Under the pieces are notes generated by a model. It was given only the letters and a program-made list of their open reading frames with translations. It ran no database searches and had not been told where the DNA came from. DNA of 48,056 nt from Candidatus Cibiobacter qucibialis (GTDB lineage: Bacteria > Bacillota > Clostridia > Oscillospirales > Ruminococcaceae): contig SAUS01000011.1 of assembly GCA_004000625.1 (NCBI GenBank), forward strand, positions 1-48,056, read 5' to 3'. Of the stretch, positions 16,875-25,770 are shown piece after piece; positions within the stretch are counted from its first letter, which is position 1; each line of letters begins with the position of its first letter. Made by a program: the position numbers and the translations under genes.

Positions 16875-16944
16875 CGCAAAATACACAAATCGTCTATTCA
16901 AAAATTAGAGAAAAGGTATATAATAATTGGAGGGAAAGCACCGC

Positions 16945-18069
16945 ATGCAGCAAGCACATATGCAGCCACAGAACGAACCCCAGGCAGAAACCAAAAAAAA
17001 CTGTCTGACGGACCTGACGCTGCCCGAGCTGACGGATTACATTAAATCCATCGGCCAGCCAGCTTTCCGCGCCAAGCAGATTTTTAAGTGGATCCACCAA
17101 AAGCAGGCTACGGATTTTTCTGCCATGACAGATCAACCCAAAGCCCTGCTTGCCCAATTTGCACAAAACTGCACCCTGGCTGTGCCCACCATCCGCCGCC
17201 GCCAGCAGTCCAAAGACGGTACGGTCAAATATCTGCTTCAGCTTGCGGACGGCAACTGCATTGAAACGGTTTTGATGCGCTACCATTACGGCAACACTGT
17301 ATGTGTATCCACACAGGTGGGCTGCGCTATGGGGTGCCGCTTTTGCGCCTCCACCCAGGCGGGCCGCGTGCGGGACTTGACCTCCGGCGAGATTGCTGCG
17401 GAAATTTATACCGCGCAAAAGGATACCGGGGAGCGCGTTTCCCATATCGTCCTGATGGGCATTGGTGAGCCGCTGCACAATTTTGATAACGTGATGGACT
17501 TTCTGGACATTATCTCCTGCCCGGAAGGCGTCAATATCGGGATGCGCAACATCAGCCTTTCCACCTGCGGCCTTGTGCCGGGAATTGATAAGCTGGCAGA
17601 GCGCAAATTGCAGCTGACCCTTTCGGTATCCCTGCACGCGCCGGACAATGTGACCCGCAGCTCCATGATGCCGGTTAACGATGCGTTCCCGCTGGAAAAG
17701 CTGATCCCGGCCTGCCGCCGCTACCAGAAAACGACCGGGCGGCGCATCAGCTTTGAATATTCCATGGTCAATGGTGTCAATGATTCGCCCCAAATGGCAA
17801 AAAAACTGGCCGATCTGATCCGTGGCATGGGGGCCCATGTCAACCTGATTCCCATTAACCCGGTCGATGGCAGCCCTTACTCGGCAACGGATGAAGCCAA
17901 TGTGCGCCGGTTCCAGAAAATGCTGGAAGATTTGGGTGTAAATGCCACCATCCGCCGCCGCCTTGGTACCGATATCAGCGCTGCCTGCGGCCAGCTCCGG
18001 CGCGAAGATGCCAAACAGGCCGAACAAGCAACACGGCAAACGACGAGCGAAAGGACCAACGCACAATGA
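16945..18069 (+). CDS. rlmN: 23S rRNA/tRNA adenine C2-methyltransferase RlmN
   Basis: RlmN (374 aa) is a radical SAM enzyme that methylates C2 of A2503 in 23S rRNA and A37 in some tRNAs. The cluster-binding motif CAMGCRFC covers residues 127-134. The GIGEPLHNFDN block and the C-terminal SAACGQL cysteine, which forms the methyl-carrying thioether, are present. I chose the ATG at 16945 with GGAGGGA about 10 bases before it. A TATAAT lies at 16919-16924 but is too close to the ribosome site to be a likely promoter. The stop overlaps the prpC start (ATGA). Confidence 0.95.
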   Translation: MQQAHMQPQNEPQAETKKNCLTDLTLPELTDYIKSIGQPAFRAKQIFKWIHQKQATDFSAMTDQPKALLAQFAQNCTLAVPTIRRRQQSKDGTVKYLLQLADGNCIETVLMRYHYGNTVCVSTQVGCAMGCRFCASTQAGRVRDLTSGEIAAEIYTAQKDTGERVSHIVLMGIGEPLHNFDNVMDFLDIISCPEGVNIGMRNISLSTCGLVPGIDKLAERKLQLTLSVSLHAPDNVTRSSMMPVNDAFPLEKLIPACRRYQKTTGRRISFEYSMVNGVNDSPQMAKKLADLIRGMGAHVNLIPINPVDGSPYSATDEANVRRFQKMLEDLGVNATIRRRLGTDISAACGQLRREDAKQAEQATRQTTSERTNAQ

Positions 18070-18815
18070 AAATTGCAGCTCTAACAGATATTGGCAGCTG
18101 CCGCCAGGAAAACCAGGATAATTATTGTGCCCGTCAGTTGGTCGATGGTACTGGCTGGGGCCTTGTCTGTGACGGCATGGGCGGAGCCAACGGCGGGCGG
18201 GTCGCTTCCACCCTTGCCACCCAAACCATGCTGCGCTATTTTGACCATTCCCTGCGCACGATTGAAAACGGCGAAGAAAAAGCCTTTATGATGCGCGCAT
18301 TTGATAATGCCAACCGCGCCGTATATGAAAAAGCGACCTCTGATCCCGAAGTGCTCGGTATGGGCACCACGGGGGTATGTGCTTTACAGCGCGGCAACCT
18401 GGCACATATTGTACACGCAGGGGATTCCCGCGCATACCTGTGGCATGGCGGAGCAATCCGCCAGCTGACGCGGGATCATTCCATGGTGCAGCAGCTGGTG
18501 GACAGCGGGCAGATCACCCGCGAACAGGCCGCCCTGCATCCGCAGAAAAATCTGATTACACGTGCCCTTGGCGTTTCGGCCAATATTGTGCCGGAATATA
18601 ACCGCTGCGAGGTGGTTCCCGGTGACCTTTTGCTGCTTTGTACCGATGGATTAACCAACATGGTACCCGATGCAGAGCTTGCGCTGCTTTTGCAGGAGTC
18701 CGCCTTTTTTGACGCGCCGGGGGTACTGGTTGACCGTGCCCTGAAAGGCGGCGGGCAGGATAACATCACCGTCCTTTTGCTGGGCGTTGAAACTACGGAG
18801 GAAACAAATGGATAA
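18066..18815 (+). CDS. prpC: PP2C-type Ser/Thr protein phosphatase PrpC (Stp)
   Basis: This 249 aa phosphatase removes phosphate from Ser/Thr residues, opposing PrkC. Metal-binding motifs are clear: DIGSCRQENQDN at the start, VCDGMGGANGG, VHAGDSRAYL, LCTDGLTNMV and GGQDNITVLL. It overlaps rlmN by 4 bases and prkC by 8 bases, so it is coupled to both. The prpC-prkC pair with rsgA and thiN behind it is conserved across Firmicutes. Confidence 0.95.
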   Translation: MKIAALTDIGSCRQENQDNYCARQLVDGTGWGLVCDGMGGANGGRVASTLATQTMLRYFDHSLRTIENGEEKAFMMRAFDNANRAVYEKATSDPEVLGMGTTGVCALQRGNLAHIVHAGDSRAYLWHGGAIRQLTRDHSMVQQLVDSGQITREQAALHPQKNLITRALGVSANIVPEYNRCEVVPGDLLLLCTDGLTNMVPDAELALLLQESAFFDAPGVLVDRALKGGGQDNITVLLLGVETTEETNG

Positions 18816-20709
18816 TCTGATCGGCAAAAAGCTGGATGGCCGCTATCTGATTGAAAGTCTGATCGGCGTTGGCGGCATGGCCAATGTTTATAAAGGCCGC
18901 GATGTCCGCACCGGCAACCAGATCGCCGTCAAGGTGCTGAAAGAAGAGTTTCTTGATAACGAAGAGCTGGTCCGTCGCTTCAAGAACGAATCCAAAGCTA
19001 TCTCGATTTTGAACCATCCCAACATTGTCAAGGTGTATGATGTCTCTGTAACAGATCAATTGCAGTACATCGTGATGGAATATATTGACGGCATTACGCT
19101 GAAAGAATACCTGAAGCAACGCAACGGTGCCCTAACCTGGAAAGAGGTTGTCCACTTTGCCACACAGGTGCTCAGCGCGTTGGATCATGCACACTCCAAG
19201 GGCATTGTTCACCGCGATGTGAAGCCGCAGAATATTATGCTGCAGGCGGATGGCTCCATCAAAATGATGGACTTTGGCATTGCACGCTTTTCCCGTGCAC
19301 AGAGCCAGACTGTCAGCGACAAGGCCATCGGCTCGGTTCATTACATCAGCCCGGAACAGGCCAAAGGCGACCATACCGATGCCCGCACTGATATTTATTC
19401 TGTTGGCGTTATGATGTACGAGATGCTGTCCGGCAAGCTGCCGTTTGATGGTACTGGGGCAGTTTCCATCGCCATCATGCAGATCAGTGAAAAGCCGAAG
19501 CCGCTGGCTGAGGTTGCCCCCAATATCCCGGTTGGGCTGCGCCAAATCACCGAGAAGGCCATGGAAAAGGATCCCGCCGACCGTTACCAATCCGCGCAGG
19601 AAATGCTGGATGCCATTGCTGCGTTCCGCCGCGACCCCAGCATCAGCTTTGAATACGAATATAACACGCAGGACAACCCGGATAAAACCATCAACCGTGT
19701 TGTCAGCAGCAGCACAGCCAAAACAGCGGGCAAAGCCGCTGTCAGCACCAGCCAGGCACGCCGTGCCGGCACCATGAACAGTGGGAAAGGCAAAAACGTG
19801 AAAAAGCAGAAAGCCAAGGCAGCCAAGGGGTTCAGCATGCTGCCCATCTTCTTTGGTATGGCGGTCGCCTTTGTGATCGGTGCTGCCATTCTGGTCTATC
19901 TTATTTTCACCAACTCCACAAACTCTTTCTTCTCCAAGCATGCTGACGTACAGCTCATCAATTTTGTCGGCATGACGGAGGATGAGTTCCGTGCATCGGA
20001 TTATAATTCCAGCCTGCTCGCCAAGTGGGTGTACGAATACAACGATGCACCGGAAGGAACGATTTTTCAGCAAAACCCTAAGCAGGGCCGCACTGTAAAG
20101 GCAGGCCAGAAAGTGACCCTGAAGGTAAGCCTTGGCACCCAGTGGGTCACTGTGCCGGATGTAAAAACATATGTAAGCGATGATGCCAAAAAGACCTTAC
20201 AGGATAGCGGCCTTCAGGTTGTAAGCAAATATGTGGAGGACGAGAGCGTTGCCGCAGGCACCGTTGTGTATACCGAACCCGCCGGCGGCGAAACGGTAGA
20301 GGGCGGCAGCACCGTAAACATGTATATTGCGCGCTCCAAGCGAGACAACATGGTTTCCGTTACCTCCGTGACAGGTTTGCAGGTCAGCGAAGGCACCGCC
20401 GACCTGCAGCGCCAGAACCTGGTGGTCAGCGTTGTGGAACAGCCCAGCAGCGAGGCCGAGGGCACTATTCTGAACCAGGAACCCGCTGCAGGCACCCAGG
20501 TACGCATCCGCAGCACGGTGCGCCTGTATGTGGCTACCGCAATGCCGCAAGTTGTGCAAGACCCCAGCACCTCGGATTCTCCGTCCTCTGGTGATGGTGC
20601 ACGTTGGTCTCAGGAAATTACTGACGATAACGGTAATACATGGTGGGTCGATGTAGAACAGCGCGATGGCCATGTTTACCGCGTGGATACTGGTGAAATG
20701 CTGTGGTAA
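18808..20709 (+). CDS. prkC: PASTA-domain Ser/Thr protein kinase PrkC (Stk)
   Basis: PrkC (633 aa) is a membrane kinase that senses muropeptides and phosphorylates cytoplasmic targets in cell-wall, translation and germination control. The kinase domain covers about residues 10-270, with the glycine loop IGVGGMANVY, Lys42, the catalytic HRDVKPQN (135-142) and DFG at 155-157. A basic linker leads to one membrane helix at about 345-367. The outside part has about three PASTA repeats, such as VPDVKTYVSDDAKKTLQDSG, and a C-terminal tail ending DTGEMLW. I chose the ATG at 18808 after GGAGGAAAC, inside the end of prpC. Confidence 0.95.
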   Translation: MDNLIGKKLDGRYLIESLIGVGGMANVYKGRDVRTGNQIAVKVLKEEFLDNEELVRRFKNESKAISILNHPNIVKVYDVSVTDQLQYIVMEYIDGITLKEYLKQRNGALTWKEVVHFATQVLSALDHAHSKGIVHRDVKPQNIMLQADGSIKMMDFGIARFSRAQSQTVSDKAIGSVHYISPEQAKGDHTDARTDIYSVGVMMYEMLSGKLPFDGTGAVSIAIMQISEKPKPLAEVAPNIPVGLRQITEKAMEKDPADRYQSAQEMLDAIAAFRRDPSISFEYEYNTQDNPDKTINRVVSSSTAKTAGKAAVSTSQARRAGTMNSGKGKNVKKQKAKAAKGFSMLPIFFGMAVAFVIGAAILVYLIFTNSTNSFFSKHADVQLINFVGMTEDEFRASDYNSSLLAKWVYEYNDAPEGTIFQQNPKQGRTVKAGQKVTLKVSLGTQWVTVPDVKTYVSDDAKKTLQDSGLQVVSKYVEDESVAAGTVVYTEPAGGETVEGGSTVNMYIARSKRDNMVSVTSVTGLQVSEGTADLQRQNLVVSVVEQPSSEAEGTILNQEPAAGTQVRIRSTVRLYVATAMPQVVQDPSTSDSPSSGDGARWSQEITDDNGNTWWVDVEQRDGHVYRVDTGEMLW

Positions 20710-21572
20710 TGACAAATTATATCACAAAGGGCATTGGCGGTTTTTACTATGTTAAAACCGAAACCGGCATTGTGGAGTGCCGCGCCCGCGGCATTTTCCG
20801 CAAACGCGGTATTACGCCGGTAGCGGGAGATCAGGTTGTATTAAGCGCCGACCGCACCACGATTGACGAAATTCTACCGCGCAAAAATGTTTTTATCCGC
20901 CCTCCGGTTGCTAACCTTGATGTGCTGTTTATTGTGGCAAGCACCACCCAGCCGGTGCCCAGCACATTGATTCTGGATGAACTGACTGCTGCCGCCGTTT
21001 ATAAAGACGTGCAGCCGGTTATTGTCATCACCAAAGCCGACCTTGCCGCTGCGGATGCCTTGGAGAAAGCTTATGCGGACAGCACGATTCCTTTGATCCG
21101 GCTGGATTACGATACCGGCGAAGGTCTGGATCAAATTCGTGCGCGCATTGCGGGGAACTTGTGTGCATTCTGCGGCAACTCCGGTGTGGGCAAGTCTACA
21201 CTGTTGAACGCGCTGGCTCCCCAGCTGGAACGCCAGACCGGCGATATCAGCCAAAAATTGGGCCGTGGCCGTCATACTACCCGTGAAGTGGAGATTTTTG
21301 AGGTATGTGGTGGTCTGCTTGCCGATACCCCCGGTTTTGCCAGCCTGGATGCCAACAAGATTTGCCGCATTCCGCCGGAAGAGCTGCAGCATGCTTTCCC
21401 GGAATTTGAGCCGTATTTTGGGCAATGCCGTTTTACCGGCTGCTCCCACCGCAGCGAAAAAGGCTGTGCGGTGCGCGCGGCTTTGGAAGAAGGCAAGCTT
21501 TCGGATACACGTTATCAGAGCTACCTGACCATGTACGAGGAAGCCAGCCAGTTAAAGGAGTGGGAACGCTGA
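20709..21572 (+). CDS. rsgA: Ribosome small-subunit GTPase RsgA
   Basis: RsgA (287 aa) is a circularly permuted GTPase that helps mature the 30S subunit. An N-terminal OB fold is followed by G4 (TKAD), then G1 GNSGVGKSTLLN and G3 DTPGF, the permuted order. The block GRGRHTTREVEIFEV and the zinc-binding C-terminus CRFTGCSHRSEKGCAV are typical. I chose the ATG at 20709, which overlaps the prkC stop (TAATG); a GTG at 20703 is possible. The stop overlaps the thiN start. The rpe gene usually found next in Bacillus is absent. Confidence 0.94.
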   Translation: MTNYITKGIGGFYYVKTETGIVECRARGIFRKRGITPVAGDQVVLSADRTTIDEILPRKNVFIRPPVANLDVLFIVASTTQPVPSTLILDELTAAAVYKDVQPVIVITKADLAAADALEKAYADSTIPLIRLDYDTGEGLDQIRARIAGNLCAFCGNSGVGKSTLLNALAPQLERQTGDISQKLGRGRHTTREVEIFEVCGGLLADTPGFASLDANKICRIPPEELQHAFPEFEPYFGQCRFTGCSHRSEKGCAVRAALEEGKLSDTRYQSYLTMYEEASQLKEWER

Positions 21573-22213
21573 TGCAGGATCCTACCAAACGTGCCGTTAT
21601 TCTTTCGGCCATGCCGGTTACGCCCGCTTTGTCCGCGTACCTGCAGCCGGGGGATACCGTTGTTGCCTGTGATGCCGGGTACCGCAATGCGGCTGTGCTG
21701 GGCATTCAGCCGGATCTGATCGTGGGAGATTTTGATTCTGCCCCCAAGCCGGAAACCACCGGTGATATGATCATTCTGCCCCATGTAAAGGACGATACTG
21801 ATACCCACTATGCTGCAAAATGGCTGTGTGAACGGGGGTACCGTCATATCGTCATGCTGGGTGCCCTTGGCGGCAAGCGGATGGAACACACGTTTTCCAA
21901 CGTATCCACCGCGTTGTACTTGGCAAGCAACGGCGTTGATGTCACCCTTGCAGACGAGCACAGCGAGCTGCATATTTTGTGTCCAGGCAAGCCGCTAACA
22001 TTGCAAAAGAAAGACTGGATGTATCTTTCCGTGTTCCCGCTGGATGGGCCGCTGGGCGGTGTATCGATTCACGGCGTGTTTTATCCATTGAAAGATGCAA
22101 CGCTGACACCGGATTACCCCCTTGGCATCAGCAATGAATTTACCGCACCTGAAGCTGAACTTTGCTGCCAAAGCGGCCATGGTCTTGTGATTTTGACCCG
22201 CGCTGACGGGTAA
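21572..22213 (+). CDS. thiN: Thiamine pyrophosphokinase ThiN
   Basis: ThiN (213 aa) transfers pyrophosphate from ATP to thiamine, making the active cofactor. The N-terminal domain has VACDAGYRNAAVLGIQPDLI, the acidic motif VGDFDSAPKP and the KDDTDTHYA motif; GALGGKRMEHTFSN follows. The C-terminal beta domain ends with the substrate-site block GISNEFTAPEA. I chose the ATG at 21572 (TGATG overlap with rsgA). An upstream in-frame start exists but would lie deep inside rsgA. It is followed by spoVM after 56 bases, the same order as in Bacillus subtilis. Confidence 0.92.
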   Translation: MQDPTKRAVILSAMPVTPALSAYLQPGDTVVACDAGYRNAAVLGIQPDLIVGDFDSAPKPETTGDMIILPHVKDDTDTHYAAKWLCERGYRHIVMLGALGGKRMEHTFSNVSTALYLASNGVDVTLADEHSELHILCPGKPLTLQKKDWMYLSVFPLDGPLGGVSIHGVFYPLKDATLTPDYPLGISNEFTAPEAELCCQSGHGLVILTRADG

Positions 22214-22269
22214 CATTGCCTGCACCTGCTGCATAGTATGGCTTACAAACCTGGAAGGGGGAATATGCC

Positions 22270-22338
22270 ATGCAGATTGTTGTGGTAAAATGTCCGCATG
22301 CCCTGCGCTGGCTGCTGCGCGCTGTATTTAAGGTTTAA
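22270..22338 (+). CDS. spoVM: Stage V sporulation protein M homologue SpoVM (22 aa)
   Basis: SpoVM is a tiny amphipathic helix that sits on the outer forespore membrane, senses its positive curvature and recruits SpoIVA. The frame begins MQIVVVKCP; Bacillus subtilis SpoVM begins MKFYTIKLP, so Met1, Lys7 and the functionally critical Pro9 align. The rest alternates hydrophobic and basic residues (LRWLLRAVFKV), fitting an amphipathic helix. AAGGGGG lies 8 bases before the ATG and a strong terminator follows. The place, directly after thiN, is the same as in Bacillus subtilis, and the partner gene spoIVA is 1.7 kb downstream. An ATG at 22265 in another frame ends after seven codons. The short length limits certainty. 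Confidence 0.82.
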   Translation: MQIVVVKCPHALRWLLRAVFKV

Positions 22339-22349
22339 TTTTTCCATTG

Positions 22350-22399
22350 TAGCCCTGCCGGGCCGTATGTTTGTACGGTTCCGACAGGGCTATTTTTTT
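22350..22399 (+). terminator. Rho-independent terminator after spoVM
   Basis: TAGCCCTG(C)CGGG pairs with TTCCGACAGGGCTA around an inner CCGTA/TACGG stem, followed by a run of seven T ending near 22398. It separates the thiN-spoVM transcript from sipL. Confidence 0.85.
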
Positions 22400-22474
22400 A
22401 CCCCCGCGCATATAGTACACAAGAGGCAATCAAAAACTTTCCCCGTATCGGGGCAAGGAAAGGGGTATACCGCC

Positions 22475-24040
22475 ATGCAAAGCAAAGCCGCCAACCAACC
22501 GCTTACCATTGAAACCGGCCAGGCCCTTGCCAATACTGGCCGCTGGGAAACCCGGCAGGAGCTGCCTGTTGAAACCGAGATTCTGATTCCGGATTACCTG
22601 CCCGCAGTGTTCAAAATTGTAAAGTGCCTGTTGGAACCCGTTATCATGCAAAACAGCGTGGCTGACCGCCGCTGGCAGTGCAGCGGCTACCTGCGCTGCA
22701 CTGTGTACTATCAGTCCGATGAAGCCGGAACTCACCTGTACCGCACTGAGCAGAAATACGCTTTTGAAAAAACCATTGACCTGCCGGAAGGCAATTATCT
22801 GCCCGGCGCCGCCCGCCTGTGGGGCGAACTTGAATACTGCAACTGCCGCTCTGTCAGCGAGCACCGCATTGACATCCGCGGTGCTTATACCTTAAATGCT
22901 GCTATTGGCATGGTTGAGCCGGTAGAGTTTATCACCAACCTGACCGGCTGCGGCGTTGAGCAGTGGAGCCAACAGCTTAACGGCATCATCTGCGCTGCGT
23001 GCGAGGAACGCACCTTTACTGCAGAAACGCCGTTTCCGTTGCCCGGTGAAGGTGAAACAGTCCTGGACATTACAGGTAGTTTTTTGCCCGGCACATCCAG
23101 CGTTCATACCGGCCAGCTGGATGCAGCCGGAACCCTTACCATGCAGCTCTGCTCCCGCGCTGCCGGTACAGAACAGCTTACAATTCAAACTAAAGATGTT
23201 CCCGTCACCCAGACGCTTGACCTGCCCAACGCCGCAGAAGGCGACAGTGCGGTACTTTGGGGCGAAGTATTGGCCTGCACCCTGACTGCGACAAAGCAGG
23301 AAGAAGAGCCGCTTTTGAGCATCACATGGAAGCTGCACGCTGAACTCTGGCGCCCGACAGTGTACATGGCGGTTTCGGATGCTTATTCCACGATCTGTAA
23401 CATGACGCTTGAAAAACGGACTTTCAACCAGTTCATGCCTCTTGCCAGTGTAGATACCACTATCCCGGTTATGATCGAAGATGATCTGCCGGATGCCAAT
23501 GTTTCCATTCTGGGCTGTTTTGTCACGATTGGAGCCCCACAGCTGACCGCCGCAGAAAAGGGTGATGTCATCCAAGTTGCCGGGCGCGGTACCGCGCACC
23601 TGATTTGTGCGGATGACCGCGGCGAACTGACCTGCTATGATAAAATCTTCCCCTGGGCCCTGGCAGAGACCTTCCACGGTTCTATCGGGCAAAGCATCCC
23701 GCACTTGCACGCAGCGGTACGGCATATTGCCAGCAGCCGCGCCGGAAGCAAAGCGCGGGTCGAGCTGGAACTGCAGGTAAGCGGCATTCTGCTGCAGGGG
23801 ATTCCGCACGAGGTCGTTTTCTCCGTAACGCCGGGAGAAGAATACCCTGACAGTAAGGATGGGCCTGCGCTCTACCTGTACTATGCCCAAAAAGGGGAGG
23901 CCATTTTTGATATTGCCCGCCGTTACCATGCCCGCGCCAGCGACCTCGCCACGGCTAACCACCTGACCATCCCGGAAGGGCAGAGCGCCCAGGAGCTTAC
24001 TACTGACGCAACCTGCCTGCTGATACCGGCAGCTTTGTGA
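22475..24040 (+). CDS. sipL: SipL-like protein: DUF3794 domains with C-terminal LysM
   Basis: This 521 aa protein has the build of SipL, which in Clostridioides difficile binds SpoIVA and is needed for coat assembly (516 aa there). A DUF3794 (SpoIVA/SipL-type) region lies near residues 25-110 and another near 310-400; the middle resembles the same fold. A LysM domain ends the protein, YYAQKGEAIFDIARRYHARA. I chose the ATG at 22475 after GGAAAGGGG; the frame is open upstream through the spoVM terminator. The stop overlaps a GTG in the spoIVA frame and spoIVA starts 15 bases on, which strongly supports the SipL role. No clear sigma-E promoter could be confirmed upstream. Confidence 0.85.
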   Translation: MQSKAANQPLTIETGQALANTGRWETRQELPVETEILIPDYLPAVFKIVKCLLEPVIMQNSVADRRWQCSGYLRCTVYYQSDEAGTHLYRTEQKYAFEKTIDLPEGNYLPGAARLWGELEYCNCRSVSEHRIDIRGAYTLNAAIGMVEPVEFITNLTGCGVEQWSQQLNGIICAACEERTFTAETPFPLPGEGETVLDITGSFLPGTSSVHTGQLDAAGTLTMQLCSRAAGTEQLTIQTKDVPVTQTLDLPNAAEGDSAVLWGEVLACTLTATKQEEEPLLSITWKLHAELWRPTVYMAVSDAYSTICNMTLEKRTFNQFMPLASVDTTIPVMIEDDLPDANVSILGCFVTIGAPQLTAAEKGDVIQVAGRGTAHLICADDRGELTCYDKIFPWALAETFHGSIGQSIPHLHAAVRHIASSRAGSKARVELELQVSGILLQGIPHEVVFSVTPGEEYPDSKDGPALYLYYAQKGEAIFDIARRYHARASDLATANHLTIPEGQSAQELTTDATCLLIPAAL

Positions 24041-24054
24041 AAGGGGATGCTGCA

Positions 24055-25530
24055 ATGACACAGGATCAAATTTATCAGAACATTGCACAGCGTACTGGCG
24101 GCGATATTTATATCGGCGTGGTCGGTCCCGTGCGCAGCGGCAAAAGCAGTTTCATCAAGCGCTTTGCGGAGCTGATGCTGCTGCCCCGCATCAAAAACGA
24201 AGCACAGCGCGCCCGCGCCAAGGACGAACTGCCCCAATCCGCCGCCGGGCGGACGATCATGACAACCGAACCAAAGTTTATCCCGGAAAAAGCGGTCAGC
24301 ATTGACCTGAAAGCCGGCGGAAGCTTCCGCGCACGGCTAATCGACTGCGTGGGATATATGGTGGATGGTGCCCTTGGGCACGAAGAAAACAACGCCCCGC
24401 GGTTGGTCAAAAGCCCTTGGTTTGACCAAGCGGTTCCCTTTGACCAGGCAGCTGAAACCGGCACCCGCCGGGTCATCCGCGAGCACGCCACCATCGGTCT
24501 TGTTGTAACAACGGACGGCAGTGTGGCGGAACTCTCACGTGAAAAGTATCTGCCCGCGGAACGCCGCATCATTGCCGAACTGGATGAAATCGGCAAGCCG
24601 TATCTGATTTTGCTGAACTGCACAGAACCGGACAGCGAACCTGCCCATGTGCTTGCTGCCCAGATGGAAGAAGTCTATCATCACCCGGTTTGCCCCATCA
24701 ATGCCGTCAACCTGACAGCGGAACAGCTAAACAATATCCTGCAAAAGCTGCTTTATGAGTTCCCACTGCGGGAAATTGCCGTTTCGATGCCGTCCTGGGT
24801 CACCATGCTGGAACCGGGGCACTGGCTGCAAAGTTCTGTCTACCAGGCCCTGCTGGAACTGGCCGGCAGCGTGCACAAAATGGGGGATATGACCCGCGGC
24901 AAGCCCCAGCTGAACTGTGCCGACACAACCGGCGTTACCCTGACCGGCATGGACCTTGCCTGCGGCCAGGTGCAGCTGCGGGTTGGTATTGAGCCTGATA
25001 TCTTTTTCAAGATTTTGGGCGAGGAAACCGACCTTCCCATCACAGATGAAGCCAGCCTTTTGCCCTGTATGCTGGAGCTGGCTAAAGCCAAAGCGGCGTA
25101 TGACAAAATCAAAAGCGCCTTGGAGCAGGTTCAGGCTACTGGGTACGGCATTGTTATGCCAGGTATTGAGGAACTGCACCTGGAAGAGCCCGAAATCGTC
25201 CGCCAGGGCGGGCAGTATGGGGTACGGCTTTCCGCCAGTGCCCCCAGCCTGCACCTGATGCGCGCGACCATCCACACCGAGCTTTCGCCAACCGTTGGCA
25301 GCGAGGAGCAGGGAGAAACACTGATCCAGGGGCTTTTGAAAGACTTTGAGAGCGACCCCAGCAAGTTGTGGAGCACCAATATTTTTGGCAAAAGTCTGAA
25401 CGAACTGGTGAATGAGGGTTTACAGGCCAAACTTATGCATATGCCCGCCGAAGCCCGCACCCGCCTGCAGCAGACACTGGAACGCATTATCAATGATGGC
25501 TGCGATGGGCTGATCTGCATTTTGCTGTAA
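24055..25530 (+). CDS. spoIVA: Stage IV sporulation protein A, coat morphogenetic ATPase SpoIVA
   Basis: SpoIVA (491 aa; 492 in Bacillus subtilis) polymerises with ATP hydrolysis into the basement layer of the spore coat around the forespore. The start IAQRTGGDIYIGVVGPVRSG includes Walker A GPVRSGKS (24-31), with Lys30 in the same place as in Bacillus. DELPQSAAGRTIMTTEPKF and DCVGYMVDGALGHEEN are near-invariant blocks. The C-terminus GCDGLICILL corresponds to the region that contacts SpoVM. I chose the ATG at 24055 after AAAGGGG. It is coupled to sipL and followed by two more sporulation-linked genes. Confidence 0.97.
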   Translation: MTQDQIYQNIAQRTGGDIYIGVVGPVRSGKSSFIKRFAELMLLPRIKNEAQRARAKDELPQSAAGRTIMTTEPKFIPEKAVSIDLKAGGSFRARLIDCVGYMVDGALGHEENNAPRLVKSPWFDQAVPFDQAAETGTRRVIREHATIGLVVTTDGSVAELSREKYLPAERRIIAELDEIGKPYLILLNCTEPDSEPAHVLAAQMEEVYHHPVCPINAVNLTAEQLNNILQKLLYEFPLREIAVSMPSWVTMLEPGHWLQSSVYQALLELAGSVHKMGDMTRGKPQLNCADTTGVTLTGMDLACGQVQLRVGIEPDIFFKILGEETDLPITDEASLLPCMLELAKAKAAYDKIKSALEQVQATGYGIVMPGIEELHLEEPEIVRQGGQYGVRLSASAPSLHLMRATIHTELSPTVGSEEQGETLIQGLLKDFESDPSKLWSTNIFGKSLNELVNEGLQAKLMHMPAEARTRLQQTLERIINDGCDGLICILL

Positions 25531-25542
25531 GGAGGTGCCGCA

Positions 25543-25770
25543 TTGTTCAGGCAAAAAAGGCTGGCCAGAGCTGCACAAATCCGGTGTGAGAACACCCGCC
25601 GGGCGTTCCACCTCTCTTTGCAGCAACTACGCCAGAACGAAGCCGCCTTCCAACAGGCGCAGGAAGACTTTGCCATCGAACGCACCATTTATGAGCACGC
25701 CGCCTTAATGTGCCACTGCCGGGCAATCTTGCGAGAACTGAGGGGGAGTGGCACATGCCTGCATCTATAA
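25543..25770 (+). CDS. DUF2508 (YaaL-like) small protein
   Basis: This 75 aa protein has a basic start (FRQKRLARAAQ) and then a mostly helical, Gln/Glu/Ala-rich body, LQQLRQNEAAFQQAQEDF, followed by YEHAALMCHCRAILREL. That pattern resembles DUF2508 (YaaL), a family of unknown role often found before bofA in Firmicutes, as it is here. The similarity is by pattern only. The start is TTG, fixed by GGAGGTG 5 bases before it; there is no in-frame ATG at the beginning. It lies 12 bases after spoIVA and overlaps bofA by 16 bases. Confidence 0.65.
   Translation: MFRQKRLARAAQIRCENTRRAFHLSLQQLRQNEAAFQQAQEDFAIERTIYEHAALMCHCRAILRELRGSGTCLHL

Noticed and set aside
16919..16924. TATAAT before rlmN as a promoter
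   Set aside because: The transcript would start at or inside the ribosome binding site, and no -35 is present; the gene is more likely read from the operon promoter.
22400..22474. Sigma-E promoter of sipL (CATATAGT near 22409)
   Set aside because: The -10 like match is 6 of 8 and no matching -35 lies 13-15 bases before it, so I could not support it.
22892..24088. 398 aa minus-strand frame antisense to sipL
   Set aside because: It is a shadow of sipL; no ribosome site or domain.
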